64,000 bases of DNA from Phlebiopsis flavidoalba (GCA_035772785.1 JAOCPU010000001.1:1116001-1180000); one strand, 5' to 3'. Shown: positions 22,076 through 33,302, counted from the stretch's first letter. The notes: generated from the letters alone by a model not told the origin. Made by a program: numbers and translations.

Positions 22076-23800
22076 ATGTCCAGCGACGTCTCCAGACCTC
22101 GCTCGCCGAGCACCAGCCCAGCAGCAGAAGCAGCTTCAGCTCGCGCAAAAACTCCATCGACCCTGCGGCCCTCAAACCCATGCACCTGTACGATGACGCG
22201 TCTCGTCGCGTCCCAAGGTAGACTCTAATTACCTTCTTCTACCGCAGGGTGTCCCAAGTATCCGGCGTAGGCGATTTCAATGTCGTCTTCATCGGTGCCG
22301 GCAACATCATGTTCGGTATGTGATGCCCCATTATCTCGCGGCACGCGTGCGACTCACCCCGTTGCCCGCCAGGCTCGGACGAGGGCCCGTGGAACCACTC
22401 CTTCCGATTCGAACAGTACGTCATTTTTCATAAATACCCATGCGTCGGGCCTCACACATGTTCCATCAGCAAACTCGGTCCGCGGCTCAAGGTCGTCGCG
22501 ATCGTCGATCCGGCGGTCGACCGCGCAAAGGTGACGCTGCAGAAAAAGTGCGAGACGTTCGTGCGCTCGGCGTATGAGAACACGAAGATATTCCGCACGC
22601 TCGATGAGTTCGTCGCGGGCATGTCGCCAAACGACGCCCCGCGCGCGTTCGTCGTCGGCTCGCCCCCGATGTTACGTGGCACCACGCAGTCGCGTCGGGA
22701 CATTGAACTGCAAATCCTCAAGCATTTCCCTGGCGTCGCGCTCTTTGTGGAGAAGCCGGTCGCAACGGGGCCCAAGGAAGAGCTCAGCCAGGTGTTTGAG
22801 GTAGCAAAGGCTATCAAGGAGAGCGGCTCAATCTGCTCTGTCGGGTAAGATTCTCATTTCGTGTGAGTAAAGTATATGCTTATCTTCTAGTGTGTGCTAG
22901 ATACATGCTGCGCTATCTCCGTGCGATACAAATGATGAAGCAAATCATTGAGGAAAACAACCTTACCGTCATGGCTACGATCGCGCGCTTTGCTGCTGCT
23001 GGTACGAAGCAATTGCAAAGCTCGATTGGTGGGGACAAGTCCAAGAGGTATGCTCCCGCGTCTGTCTCCAACATCGCAAACTCACGTAGGCCATGCTTCT
23101 AGCGCGGGAGCCCTATCATCGAGCAGGGAACTCACTTCTGCGACCTGTCACGCTACTACTTTGGCGGTGATGTCGATTTATCGACCCTGTCCGCACACAC
23201 TCGCTCGAGTGGGACGAACCCGCGGGCGTCCTGTCGAAGCAGTCCATCGACGAGAATCTCGTACCGCCCGAGAACCGTGTGTCTCGCGCGTCACCTCCGC
23301 GACGTGGAAATACGAAAACGGCTTGTGTGCTGTGGGCAGCTTCGTGCACCTCACGGCGCTCCAGGGACATGACTACAGCGCTGCGAGCTGGAGGTCTTTG
23401 CCGATGGCTACCAAATGAAGTGGGTGTTCGTCCATTCAGTTGTAATAACCATACTGATGTTGATGGCGGTAGGCTTGTCAACCCATACGTACAGCCTGTG
23501 CTTTACGTTCGCCGTCCCGGTAGTGATGCGCAGGAGACGCACCAGTTCTCGGACGACGACCCTTTCTTCTCTGAGGTGTCTGTGTTCATTGACAACATTG
23601 AGGATATTGAGGAGAACCCCGAGACCGCTCAGATTCTGTCAAGCTTTGAAGGTGAGCCAACAGAACGCGCGCAAAAGAGAAATAGGTGGCTGACGTCCTG
23701 ATTTCTCATAGACGCCGTCAAGACCTACGAGCTCACCTGGGCTATTCGCGAAGCCGGCGAACGTTCCCGCGCAGAGAGACTGGCCAAGAAAAAGAACTAG
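22076..23800 (+). CDS. Gfo/Idh/MocA-family NAD(P)-dependent oxidoreductase
   Basis: After a Ser/Ala-rich leader and a short intron (about 22220-22249) the Rossmann fold begins with F-N-V-V-F-I-G-A-G-N-I-M-F-G (about 22277-22318). It is followed by V-V-A-I-V-D-P-A and the family's E-K-P motif (about 22752, F-V-E-K-P-V-A-T-G-P). The C-terminal dehydrogenase domain has G-T-H-F-C-D-L-S-R-Y-Y-F-G-G (about 23125-23166), whose His is in the position often used for catalysis, and ends in E-R-L-A-K-K-K-N-stop. Introns are visible at about 22306-22370, 22415-22469, 22843-22899, 23048-23101, 23418-23472 and 23651-23710. These enzymes oxidise sugars, inositol or similar alcohols; the substrate cannot be told from sequence. 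Frame breaks near 22110, 23000 and 23190 look like sequence errors. Confidence 0.92.
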
Positions 23801-23957
23801 GTTGTGTTACTCCAAGAAAATGTTTATGATACAGTGATTGCGACAACCTCAAGAAATCAAGACTGGTAGTGTGGGATAGCGATGGTGTGAAACCAAGACT
23901 TATGGAAGATGTATGTAGACGGACGGATAGAACAGAATGTGTGGGTCGCGGATTTAA

Positions 23958-24904
23958 TCAAGAAGTAGATGGCTTGTCATTCTCCTCGGACGGATCTTCC
24001 TCAAGACGCGCTCTCTTACGCTCTGGAGGGCCATCTTCGTCCTGCTCAACAGCAGCGGCCTCGCGTGCCTCCTTCGCCTGCTTGTTCCTCGCCATCCTCT
24101 CCAGGAACTCACGTTTTCTTTACCACCTTGATCCTTTCGAGAGTCTTGATCTCGTCAAACTCGGCTTCCAGATGTTTCTATTCAACTGCGGTATATACCT
24201 AAACTCCTCGTGGCAGCGGAAACATTGAAGAGGCTCCTCCAAGATGTCTTTATAATCCTTGGCTTTCAGCGCAGATTTCTTTGACGCGTCAGGGACTTAT
24301 CAGGGAGCCGTTGGCAGGGCAACTCACCTGTTCCCAAAAGTATGGTTCAGCCTCAAACCAAGACATGACATCGTCAAGGTGCAAGAAAAAGCCAAGTTTT
24401 GGATGGAAGGAATTATAGTGCTTTTTCTTCTTCATATAATCATGACCGAGGTCTGCTGAAATGACGTGTAGGTGAAGGTGCCTGGTACCTTCATAAGACA
24501 CTGTGGTACGACTGCTAATTTTTCCAGTGCAAGACTTACTTCATGGATTGGCAAGGCATGAAAACCGATCCACACATCCCACTTGAACCGCCACCGAGAC
24601 AGCATCTCTTCTTCAACTTTAGCTTTCACGTCTTTCGCAACTTCTCCGAGGTCGATGAGCACTTCCTTTGCGGCCTCCTTATTTTTCTTCAGCATAGTTC
24701 TCAAGTCTACCATATCTTCTACCTCGAACGGTTTGCGTGGCCCGCGGCAGAATTAGAAGATGGAAATGTGACTTTCGAAACGCGTCGTAGACAGTGATGG
24801 TCGTGTCAGTGAAAGAAAATAGTTTGTCCTTGCTCAGAGTTGTAGGGGTCTACCCTCGTCGCGTACCTCTGGAGTTCGTACGACCATTTCTCGCGGTCCG
24901 TCAT
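23958..24904 (-). CDS. HNT3: aprataxin-like DNA 5'-adenylate hydrolase
   Basis: Aprataxin removes AMP from abortive DNA-ligation ends (5'-AMP-DNA) in the nucleus. The start at 24904 opens M-T-D-R-E-K-W-S-Y-E-L-Q-R-Y-A-T-R. The HIT domain follows: T-I-T-V-Y-D-A-F, F-H-L-L-I-L-P-R (about 24745), a charged helix, W-I-G-F-H-A-L-P (about 24550) and the histidine triad H-L-H-L-H-V-I (about 24470). Next come K-H-Y-N-S-F-H-P-K-L-G-F-F (about 24410) and the zinc-finger tail starting C-F-R-C (about 24213) with its later His in K-H-L-E-A-E-F. The C-terminus is acidic/basic and ends P-S-T-S-stop (23958-23960). At least three introns. The intact triad predicts activity. Convergent with the oxidoreductase, about 160 bp apart. 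Confidence 0.93.
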
Positions 24905-25846
24905 CGTCGCGGTCGTGGGTGGGGCGGAGAGCTGAGCGGCGATCTGAGAAGCGCTGGCTTTAAATTGGATCCGACGCCCTTTGCTAGTGTTTTTTTCTTT
25001 TTTGTGGCGCGCCACCCGTTCTCGCGCAGCGTCCTAAACCACGTGGTAGGCACGCGACGGGGTGTAGACCTTTTGGGCAGACGCGTCGTCTTTCTTTCCC
25101 TGCCTTTCACAAGGCAGAGTCCCCCACACATGTACCTAGCTGTACCTAGTCGTTGTCTTTGCTGTATCAAAACCCTCTTCTGGCGTCTTTGTCAATGCGG
25201 CTTTGTATCATGGCGGTCTCAAGCGACCGGGGCTCATAACCTATTCAACAATAGGTCATGAGCACCGTTTGCTTGGGGCTCCTTCGCACATTCTGTTTTA
25301 TACCAACGATCGATGTGATTCTCTAATGGTGGGGTTTTGACTCATATCCATCTATTTTTACCCCTGTCAAGACGCCTGGTACGTGAACATGCATCGCACG
25401 AGTCTACTTGATTTTGGGGATTGCGCGAGGGTCGCTGGGTATTATTCCGGTTCGTAGCGGCAGGCGAGATGGGGATGGCAAGAGTTGTTGGAAGGTGCTC
25501 CCAAGTCGGTATGGATTTTGGCGCCGTATTTGCGTCCTCGCAACGACTGCCATATCGCTGCTTGGACTCTCCATCCGCTGCCAGCGACCCCCAAATTGTC
25601 GCCATTTCTCAGCTGCGTGCACTAATCGGTCCCGACCTCTGCCGAGATCACTCTCCAAACGCGCGACCATGACTCTCCTCAATTCAATGCGTATCGCGGT
25701 GCCGTTTCCACAGATTGTGGAACCTACGCTCTATAAAACCCCTATCGACCACTCCTGGACTCTATATCCCATCTACAACCCACCAAAGAACCAATACCTA
25801 CCTTTCTACGCCTCTCACAACCAGAAGATCACTTCATACAACCAGA
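24905..25846. promoter_or_regulatory. divergent intergenic region with a TATA box for the methyltransferase
   Basis: About 940 bp between aprataxin (minus) and the methyltransferase (plus). I see no conserved protein. A clear TATAAA lies at 25732-25737, about 110 bp before the ATG at 25847, followed by an A/C-rich leader (CATCTACAACCCACCAAAGAACC) typical of strongly expressed fungal genes. Confidence 0.55.
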
Positions 25847-27030
25847 ATGGTTGCTACTGTACACCACTTGGCTCAAAAGGGCTTTGGCACGGGAACCAAC
25901 GAGCTTTATGACAGGTGCGTATCTGTACCATCGCACCCAGCTGCAATCGCTCAATAACTTGTTTAGGGCTCGTCCTTCTTTTCCCCCAGCCTCTATCGCC
26001 CATATCAGGGAGTCAGTTCGTGGATCGGCCCCTGTGAACGTCGTCGAGTGAGTTGCCGAACGATTTCTACGGGGTCATAGTAATTGACCACCGTGTGGCA
26101 GGATCGGTTTTCGGTTCGGCACAGGCATCTTTACTCGTGCGTTGGCTCGCACATCCCGAATGGAAGGATACGGTCAAGCAGCTACGTGCACCTTGTGGTC
26201 GAGCCTAGCGAGGGCATGCCGACACCCAGTTTCAACAAGACTATTGACGACGAGCGCGTGACCTGCATTGAAGGCACTTTCGATTCTACAGGTGTCGAAG
26301 ACGGATGGGCGGATGTGATCATCATTGCTCAGGTGCGAACGAATTGCGTCTACTAGCGGGAGTAGTTGACTCAACCCTTGGTTAGGCCTTCCATTGGTGC
26401 CCGACTACGACAAGGCGTCCCGCCCGCGAGGTGGGTGCTTTTTTTTTTTTTTTTTTTTTTTAAGCGCCTGTCGTCTTTTTGCGTGTCTTGCAAAGGATAC
26501 CTGAATGCCATGATAGGCTTAGTCCTGCCGCCCTCATGTATGGAATTTGGAGGATCTGGTGGCGTACTGTCGTTTCTCTTTCGTTGACGTTATATTCACA
26601 GCCCCATAAAGTGAGGACTGCTCCAAATGGGATCGCCCCAGACTAGCGCGACAACAATTGGCAGCCCCCAGCACGCAACCGCAAGAAAACTCCACACAAT
26701 TCCGCCTCGGCTGTGGCGTCGACGACTTTCGACACTCCGTCGTACAAGCCACTTAAACTTCGAGCCTCCATACTGAGCTCTACATGAAGCTAACAACCTC
26801 CGCTCGGGATACGAGCAAGATACGTCATACGATCGACCGGCCTGCAGCAAGAGGCTATATCGCGGTTTTTTTTTTTTTTTAGATGACCAGACACGAAGAC
26901 GGGATAGTCATTGATGACATATCAGAGCGACGTTATTACAAGCAAGCGCGCGAGAGGATTACTCCGTGCCACTACGGACAAGGTGAATGGAGAATCTTGA
27001 TATAACACTTACAAGACCTACGTACGCTAG
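25847..27030 (+). CDS. SAM-dependent methyltransferase (class I), degraded or badly sequenced in its second half
   Basis: The first 530 bp are clear: M-V-A-T-V-H-H-L-A-Q-K-G-F-G-T-G-T-N-E-L-Y, intron 25915-25966, then V-N-V-V-E before a second intron and G-T-G-I-F-T-R-A-L-L (SAM motif I). These are followed by V-E-P-S-E-G-M (motif II acidic position), F-N-K-T-I-D-D-E-R-V-T-C and A-F-H-W-C-P-D-Y-D-K-A-S. The rest is recognisable only in fragments: G-G-V-L-S-F (about 26560), F-D-T-P-S-Y-K-P-L (about 26725), D-R.A-C-S-K (about 26835) and Y-K-T-Y-V-R-stop (TAG 27028-27030). Poly-T runs of 23 and 15 nt lie between these fragments. Either the gene is decaying or the runs sit in introns. Such fungal enzymes methylate small molecules; the substrate is unknown. 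Confidence 0.7.
26439..26461. repeat. poly-T run, 23 nt
   Basis: Uninterrupted T run directly after GTGGGTGC, i.e. just downstream of a possible splice donor in the methyltransferase gene. Homologous protein fragments continue on both sides, so it is better explained as an expanded intronic T tract than as the tail of an inserted retroelement. Confidence 0.8.
26866..26880. repeat. poly-T run, 15 nt
   Basis: T run followed at once by AG, which would make an extreme polypyrimidine tract and 3' splice site in the last part of the methyltransferase gene. Confidence 0.75.
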
Positions 27031-27753
27031 GTTCATCGCTCGCCAGAAGTGAGACGATGTGTAGAGCGGGCCTACAATCTCACTCCTCATCAACACACCT
27101 TGAAGGTACTTAAACGAGAATCGACACGATGCTACGCAAGCAATTCAACACTCGGATTTTATTACAACCATGAACATTAAAAAGGGTGGCGGTGACAGAA
27201 TGAATGGCCAGCAGCGAACTAATCCTACAGGTAGTAGGCACAACAACTGCAGATGGAGTTTCGCTTAAGTTGGGTAGCGTAAGATTTTTTTTTTTTTTTT
27301 ATAAAAAATATTTATTAAACCCCTATATTTTTTTTTTGACAACTCGGTCGCGTGAGAAAAGAAAAGCAGCGCGCCGCATGAGCAATTATATACAAGGCGA
27401 CTAGAATCCATTTGCCTGCAGCTACCAGTTGCATAATGGCGGTTCATCTGAGGAAAAGACGTTGGTGCGTCGTATGGACCAGCGCATTAAGAATCATCCA
27501 GTTCGCGACATATCTAATTGGCGGCCAGTCGCCCCCGGGGGCGATTGCGTGACCTGCCTAGTAAACCTCCCCCCATCAGTTGATTCGCCGTCTAGAGAAG
27601 CTGGGTAGGCCTAGCGTCCGCAGATTGCGGTTAGGCAATCCTCTTCCTCAGCGTCGCAGACACCCAACCCCCCCCCCCACACATGCAAAATACAAAGACA
27701 ATTAACGTTGTCGGTTGTAATTCGCCACAGTAGTGGAGCGCCGAAAGCAGAAG
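27031..27753. other. intergenic with further T runs
   Basis: About 720 bp between the methyltransferase and the opsin-related gene (convergent). Poly-T runs lie at 27285-27300 (16 nt) and near 27328-27339, separated by an A/T-rich ATAAAAAATATTTATTAAA segment. A C-run lies at about 27668-27680. No coding sequence or Pol III gene recognised. Confidence 0.45.
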
Positions 27754-28727
27754 CTAAGTCAAACGGCCACGGAGAATCCCCTTTGAAGGGGAGGAAATGA
27801 CGAAGAGGAAGATACGGTCCCGCCAAAGATATCGAGGATACCGTACCAGATCATCTCGGAGGAAGACAGAGATGACGTTGCCGCGCCCTCGAAGCGCAGG
27901 CCCATGCAATCGGGTAGGTGATCAGCATGAAGGAGAAGAAGCCCGCGCTGATCATGTAGCTGTGGTGCGCAGCGTCTCTTTTGCCGGCAGCGAAGGCGCA
28001 GCGGGGAGCGTGCCAGAGAAGCACATACCTGAAAGGGACCATGAGCTCAACTTGCAGTGTTGTATAGCCGATGGAGTGCTTACCAGACGTAGAACAGGGC
28101 GCAGGCAGCCGAAGACCGTTAGTATCCCCACTATGTAATCGCTGTGGACAAGAGCACCGACGAGGCCGCAAATGACCATGAAGACTCCCATGAAGAGTGT
28201 GGTCATGATGTCAGACAAAGAGAGCGCCGTCGTGGTGAAGAGCTCAACTCACGAGGAGAAGCAGCGGGGAAGGTGATGAACCACTGGATGTACCGCCTCA
28301 ACATACTACAGATGTCTTGTAAGCATACATCGACAAGGGAGGGAAAAAAGCCCTACATACGTAGATCTGAGCGTGTACCCTCTTGACCACGCCGAACTCG
28401 ACTTTGATGGGGGTGTTACGAGGTCGGAAGCCATGGAGAAGTAAGCTCAGATGGACGAGGTAGTCCAGCGATGATGATTAGCCAGTTGGTGGAAGAGCCG
28501 GGTACCCCCTCATTGGCCTCTGCAGGACAATCATCGAGTATGGGCGACTAATTGCAGCCCAAAGCCGAGCTCAAGTGCGTACCATGAAGTCAAGGACGAC
28601 CATGACGAGAAGCGGACAGCCCCGAAGATGCTGAACGCCCCGCCCAAAGCCAGTCAGAGCCATTGGCCTAGAGAGGTGGTAGTCGGCGGTGGGTGGGGTT
28701 GAGGTCACAGCGCGTGGTTGCACCCAT
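27754..28727 (-). CDS. opsin-related seven-helix membrane protein (Hsp30/Yro2/Mrh1 type), no retinal lysine
   Basis: The reading from 28727 gives a short N-terminus, G-S-D-W-L-W-A (start of helix A), V-M-V-V-L-D-F-M (about 28600) and F-G-V-V-K-R-V-H-A-Q-I-Y-V (about 28370). Helix C has R-Y-I-Q-W-F-I-T-F-P (about 28290), then L-S-L-S-D-I-M-T-T-L-F (about 28220), G-L-V-G-A-L-V-H-S-D-Y (about 28150), an F-F-S-F-M-L-I-T-Y-P-I-A-W helix (about 27920) and a last helix with Y-G-I-L-D-I-F-G-G-T-V-F. In rhodopsins the last helix carries the retinal lysine at the position of the second of these glycines; here it is Gly. The proton-acceptor Asp of helix C is Gln. That is the pattern of opsin-related proteins, plasma-membrane stress proteins, not light pumps. 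At least four introns; several frame breaks. The short tail (S-K-G-I-L-R-G-R-L-T) may be a sequencing effect. Confidence 0.83.
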
Positions 28728-28870
28728 GTTGATTGGAAGGCGAGTTGGCTAAAGCTTGAAGCCTCGAGGGGGGTGTATTAAAATGGCACGAAGCGCCTAG
28801 GGAATTAGGTTGTCTGTAGTGAATCAGGTATGAGACAGTGGCTGAGGGATGTAGCGGAGAAGGCTGGAGG

Positions 28871-28880
28871 GCTTATATAC
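28871..28880 (-). promoter_or_regulatory. TATA box of the opsin-related gene
   Basis: On the minus strand GTATATAAGC lies about 145 bp upstream of the ATG at 28727, followed by a C/T-rich leader. Context and spacing suit a strong fungal promoter. Confidence 0.5.
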
Positions 28881-30069
28881 GCGCCCGGGTCGACCGAAGA
28901 TATTCGGATATTGTCGTCCATGCACGCCCAAACGGTCAGGCTCGGGACGCGCTTGGTGTTCCGAGATGAGCATCCACAACATTCTAGGACGTAAATGGAA
29001 GCCGACACGCTATGACGGGTGCGAGGGACAAGAGGCGGCATCTAAAAATGTCGTAGTCAGCACACGGCGGCAGGAGGGAACGGTACTGACCTTGCGTCAT
29101 GGGCTACCAAAGTCCGACGCGCGGGCGACGGGCTGGACGCGTCGGACGAGGGCCAGCTGTCGGGAAAGCGCAGGAAGACGGGGCGCTACACTGACAAAGA
29201 CTCGCCACAGGCCGTCAGCAGGCATCCAGAACTATTACGGAGAGCAATGGTCATTCGCCCGCAACATCAACACTCTCACACACAGGCTAGCCCATACCAG
29301 ATCACCACAACACCGAACATAACCGACGTCCCGCTCACACGACGACCAAGATAGCTGCAGCGATGTTTTTTTTCTGTTTTGTTTTCTTGGGCACAGGTCT
29401 CCCCTCGTTGTTGCCTGTGTAGCGAGCGTTGATGAAGGATGCAGACCCAGGCATATTTTGGCGGACAGGGAGTTGCCAAGTCGTTATTATTAGACCAGAA
29501 CGTGTACAGGATAGAATGGAGCCATTATATGAAGGATGAGCGGCCGGTCATCGAAAGCAAGCATAATCCCTTAGAGTTGGGAATGGAACATGCGACTCAA
29601 TGGCCACGACACAGCGGTGCGACAGCGAGGAGTAGAAGTCGGAAGGTTACAGAGCGGTGTAGTCGGGGTCGTCGTGGACGAAGGAGAGACGAGGCGGTAA
29701 GACGCTTTTTTGAGGGCGCTAGAAGCTGTTCCCACGCTATTCTAGTCTCGTTCGTCCGTTCCGACCTCTGTCTCGAGAGACGTGACCCATGTCCCAGTTT
29801 GCAGCAGCGTCGAGGGCTACGCGGACTGCAGCGCGCCAAACGCCGGTCAGTCATCACCTATTCCAATACCGAACATAGTCTCAATCTACATTACAGCGGC
29901 TGAAGTCAGGAAGAGGGTAGAGGTCCGTGGCCTCTCCCAAGACAGCCCTTCCTAGTGATGTTCGAAGGCTGTCTGTGTCAGTGCTGGCGTCGCAAAAAAT
30001 ATAGCATCAGGTATGCTGCTCACACGTAACCAATCTTGCTTGCAGCACAAACCTAATACTACACAGTGG
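28881..30069. other. region without a firmly supported gene
   Basis: About 1.2 kb. On the minus strand at about 29340-29470 there is a protein-like run (A-R-Y-T-G-N-N-E-G-R-P-V-P-K-K-T-K, then a stretch of Ala/Ile/Leu/Val). It looks like a basic cytoplasmic tail entering a membrane helix, followed by a donor-like GTGAGC. Upstream at about 29650 is H-D-D-P-D-Y-T-A-L. These may be exons of a type II membrane protein on the minus strand, but start, stop and family cannot be set. Confidence 0.3.
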
Positions 30070-30550
30070 CCGTCGACTATAATCGTTTCACACCGACTGG
30101 TTCAGCATGGAAGGTTCACTGTGAACCCGATCCTTCGTTCCTTCGCAAGACTGTTCAAAGCCTACACGGAGCACAGTCCTTGCCGGACACCCGGTCTCTG
30201 CCGCCCGGAGCGTACCACCACCCGAACAACACCCAGTTTCGGATTTTCATCTCGCAACACCGTTTATTTTTTCTCGCACCACGGGGGCGTCAAAGGTCGT
30301 GAAGAGCGCCGCGCCCAGAGAGGTCTCGTCACCGGCAACGGTCCCAATGGAGGAGTGACTGCAATGGGAAGAATGTCGTCTTGTATGGGCTTGCCAGGCA
30401 AAATGACGAAGAAGCTGCCCGGTTACTTTCCCATATGAGGTGAAAAAAAAAAAAAAACTACAACTACAGGTGACGGGTTCGGAGGCGCGGCGACTGAACA
30501 TTATGGTGACAAGGATATCGATGTTGGTCAAGGATAAGCTCGACGTGTAA
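30070..30550 (+). CDS. possible coding fragment, not identified
   Basis: The end of this stretch reads V-V-L-Y-G-L-A-R-Q-N-D-E-E-A-A-R-L-L-S-H up to 30439. After a gap of only 30 nt (GTGAAAA...CTACAG, 30440-30469, short for an intron) it continues V-T-G-S-E-A-R-R-L-N-I-M-V-T-R and ends K-D-K-L-D-V-stop (TAA 30548-30550). Upstream is a Ser/Pro-rich stretch in another frame. The content looks coding but no family is recognised, and the 5' end is arbitrary. Confidence 0.3.
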
Positions 30551-30926
30551 GTAAAATCACTACTGCACACAAACACACAATGCTGACCAGTGAACTGTTA
30601 CCTAGTCTTCCTGGCTCACTATCAATCACATCCAAGTTCTTCGTTCGCTTGATAGACTCAGGCGGAAGCATACGCCTAGTCCGGAAACTTCACGAAAACA
30701 TACTACGAACCTGGACGTATTTGACAAGCGGTATCGCGTCCGGGCACAAGTCGTACACTGACGCAATGGCATGTCTTTTCTGTCGTGTCAAACAACACTA
30801 CCATTAAGAGAGTATACCATAATACAGAATAATCATTACAGCACGTTTCGCAGACACTGCCCTCACATGCGTTCCGCATCTTGGTATCGGGTTCTTCCAG
30901 GCGGGCACGAGCACCCTACGTGCATG

Positions 30927-31748
30927 TCAGACAAGCTCAAGATCGATTCTGTCGCCACACTCACCATTCGCTCCACTGTAGCTGGTTCTTCGTCGGGAGA
31001 CCGGCCACGTTTGAGCGACGTCTCTGGAGGAGGAGCCGCACTGTTCTCTCTTTCCAATCTCCTCCACCTGTAGCAACTGCGCCGGGGCCCTTCTTGCGCA
31101 TCGACCATAACGCTCTTCAACCTCGCGTCTCCTCTCAATTTCAAGGCGTGTTGGGCCTGAGAGCATCACCCATCCTCCGCGACCACGGGGTCGTAGTGCC
31201 GTCCTGTGCTCATCTCTCACCTGTCCGCCACTTTTTCCTCGTCCGAACTGTCTCACCTTCCTTGTAGCCTAGATCCAGGTCGCGACGAATGATACGCTCA
31301 TCGAGCTTGTGTGCCGCTAATGTAGCCGCAAAATGCCAGTGCTTTCGGCGTGAGTGTAATACTCAACAAAACGAAAACCCACAGGGGTGTCCCTATGATG
31401 TAAAATCAGAGTGAAGCTTCATTGTTCAAAAATGTGCGACAACGAACCTTGTTGTTACGGTCGAGACCCATGATGATACGTTTTATACCGCCGCCCTCCT
31501 CCGGGGTCGCGCATTGAGAAAATAGCTCATATATCTGCTCCTCTGTCGTAAAGAAAACTCAGGTTACCGATCTGCCCCAGTTAGTGTTAGCTCTAGGTTC
31601 GACCAGACACAGGCGGAAAGTCTACTACACACATATAGGGTTGTGTAGATTTTGCTAGAAGCTCATTCTGCTTCTGTGCTATCTAACCCTTGCCTGGGAT
31701 AGTCCTTGTAATTAGACGGCTGATCAGACTCTGTACGACGTGTGCCAT
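30927..31748 (-). CDS. CBC2: nuclear cap-binding protein subunit 2 (CBP20)
   Basis: CBP20 binds the m7G cap of Pol II transcripts together with CBP80 and supports splicing, export and decay. Start at 31748. The RRM begins after an intron (about 31580-31640): I-G-N-L-S-F (RNP2, about 31567), [12 protein letters not shown] (about 31530), [13 protein letters not shown] (about 31480), then after another intron [12 protein letters not shown] (RNP1, about 31370). Next is [11 protein letters not shown] (about 31290), and a Gly/Arg-rich tail beginning [15 protein letters not shown] (about 31250), the part that closes over the cap. The C-terminal ~60 residues are longer than in animals and low in complexity, ending E-L-V-stop. 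Frame breaks near 31290, 31550 and 31660. Confidence 0.9.
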
Positions 31749-33302
31749 CACGTAAAGCTCCTGTAGTGGCGAAAATGGGATGTATAGGAGGACTGAGTAG
31801 CAAGACTGCATCGTGGTGGTCCCGGAACGAAGTTGTGTCGTTGTGGGATGGACAGCGTATGTCGCGAATCCAAACCGCGTCTGCCCAAGACGCTCACCTT
31901 GAGACGCTCTTGAGACCGTCTCGGGTTGCCCTTGGGAGGACTTGCAATATCAATTGTGATATTACAAGTGCGCCTGATATCCCAATCCAGGGACTGTGTC
32001 ACGCGAGACCTTGAAAGACCGAGAGTGGCGCGCAAGACTGATGGGACACCCCCAAGGCATCGCAAGACCCACTCACGTCTCCCAAGAACAGGGACTCCCG
32101 TGCACTGGATGCGTCACTGATGTCCGTGGGACCTCAGTGACTTAGACGGAAACGGGTCCGGAGATTTGTGGGTGTCCTGATTGCATCTCGCGGGCTAAGC
32201 CGAGCGTCCGAAGCACAAGTGCACCGAAAACGAACAAGTTCAACTTTTCAAACGCCACCACCACCATCTTCCCCCTTCTTCCCCTCCCCTCAGACTCATC
32301 GCTCACAACCCATCTCACCATCTGCCCTCCTCCTTGAGTGTGCTGGGCCATGTAGGCAGAGGCATGGCGCACTTCCTGCCGTGACACAGCACCACGGCTT
32401 TTCCACACTAGCGTCGCAGTGACCGAATTGTGCCAGGCAACACGAAGGGTGAGTAACCTCAACGGTAACATAACTCCAATTTTCTGACAACCTCAGTAGG
32501 CTGATACGATGAGATACGCTCTCAGAGCATTCAAAACGACCCTCCACCTCCATGCCAGCCGTGTACATTGCGGCGCGCACGCGATGCCATGCGGCGCTGT
32601 CCCGGCGTCGATGACTGCACTGGGGCGCGAGGTATTTGTAAGTGACATCATCACTTCTGTGTCTCCATGGTATACTCATGTGCATGCTATAGCACTGTCC
32701 TCACGCATGTATGTTTGTGACAACCCAGAATGTGAGTGCGTTACAGTTACAGGCTGGGCTGGTAAGATGGGTGGTTAGTAATTTTAGTAGCTGTAGTATA
32801 ATTATGGGGACAAAGTTTATAATATATATAAGCTATTAAAAATGAATCATAAATATTGCCCACAAATGAGTAGGAAAAGTGAGCGGCGAGCGAGGGCTAA
32901 GGGCAGCTCTGGTACGTCTGGAGACAGCTTGCTCAGAGACTGCATACCTGGGACCCCAGGGACACGCCTCATGTCTCGAGAACGTCTTGGGAGATTGGGC
33001 GGGTATCTTGGGATGATGGGAGCCCATCTCCCAAATGAACGCTTTTTTTTTCTATCGGGAGGCATCTCAAGACTGTCCACCGGCGTCTATGTCTCGAATC
33101 GTCTTGGGAGTGGGGAGGGCTCTGGGAGACGCCCCCCTGGGTTTCGCGACATAAACCCTAACCTCAGTTGATTTGACCCCAGGCGCCTACGCGCGTCGCG
33201 CCGCAATTCCAGCTTGAACGAAGCCGCGTCAGCGTGCACACACCTCTCCCACGACTACGACTCTAGACGACTACAAACACTGGATAGATCGGAATTGAAG
33301 AT
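31749..33302. other. intergenic with scattered repeat words and one hairpin
   Basis: About 1.55 kb between CBP20 (minus) and Rpt3 (plus), unusually long for this block. The words GTCTTGGGAG, GTCTCGAR.CGTC and CCTTGGGAGG recur at about 31905-31945 and 32930-33140, in part around a 9-nt T run (33043-33051), suggesting decayed repeat material. A hairpin lies at 31940-31969. Open frames are short and unconvincing. The last 100 bp are likely the Rpt3 promoter and leader. Confidence 0.45.
31940..31969. repeat. inverted repeat, 13-nt arms, 4-nt loop
   Basis: ACTTGCAATATCA and TGATATTACAAGT are reverse complements except for one base, separated by ATTG. It could form a stem-loop. No terminator-like T run follows, and no gene ends here. 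Confidence 0.6.

Noticed and set aside
26439..26461. Poly-T run as the poly(A) tail of a LINE or processed pseudogene
   Set aside because: Fragments homologous to the methyltransferase continue beyond the run, no target-site duplication was seen and no reverse transcriptase sequence is present.
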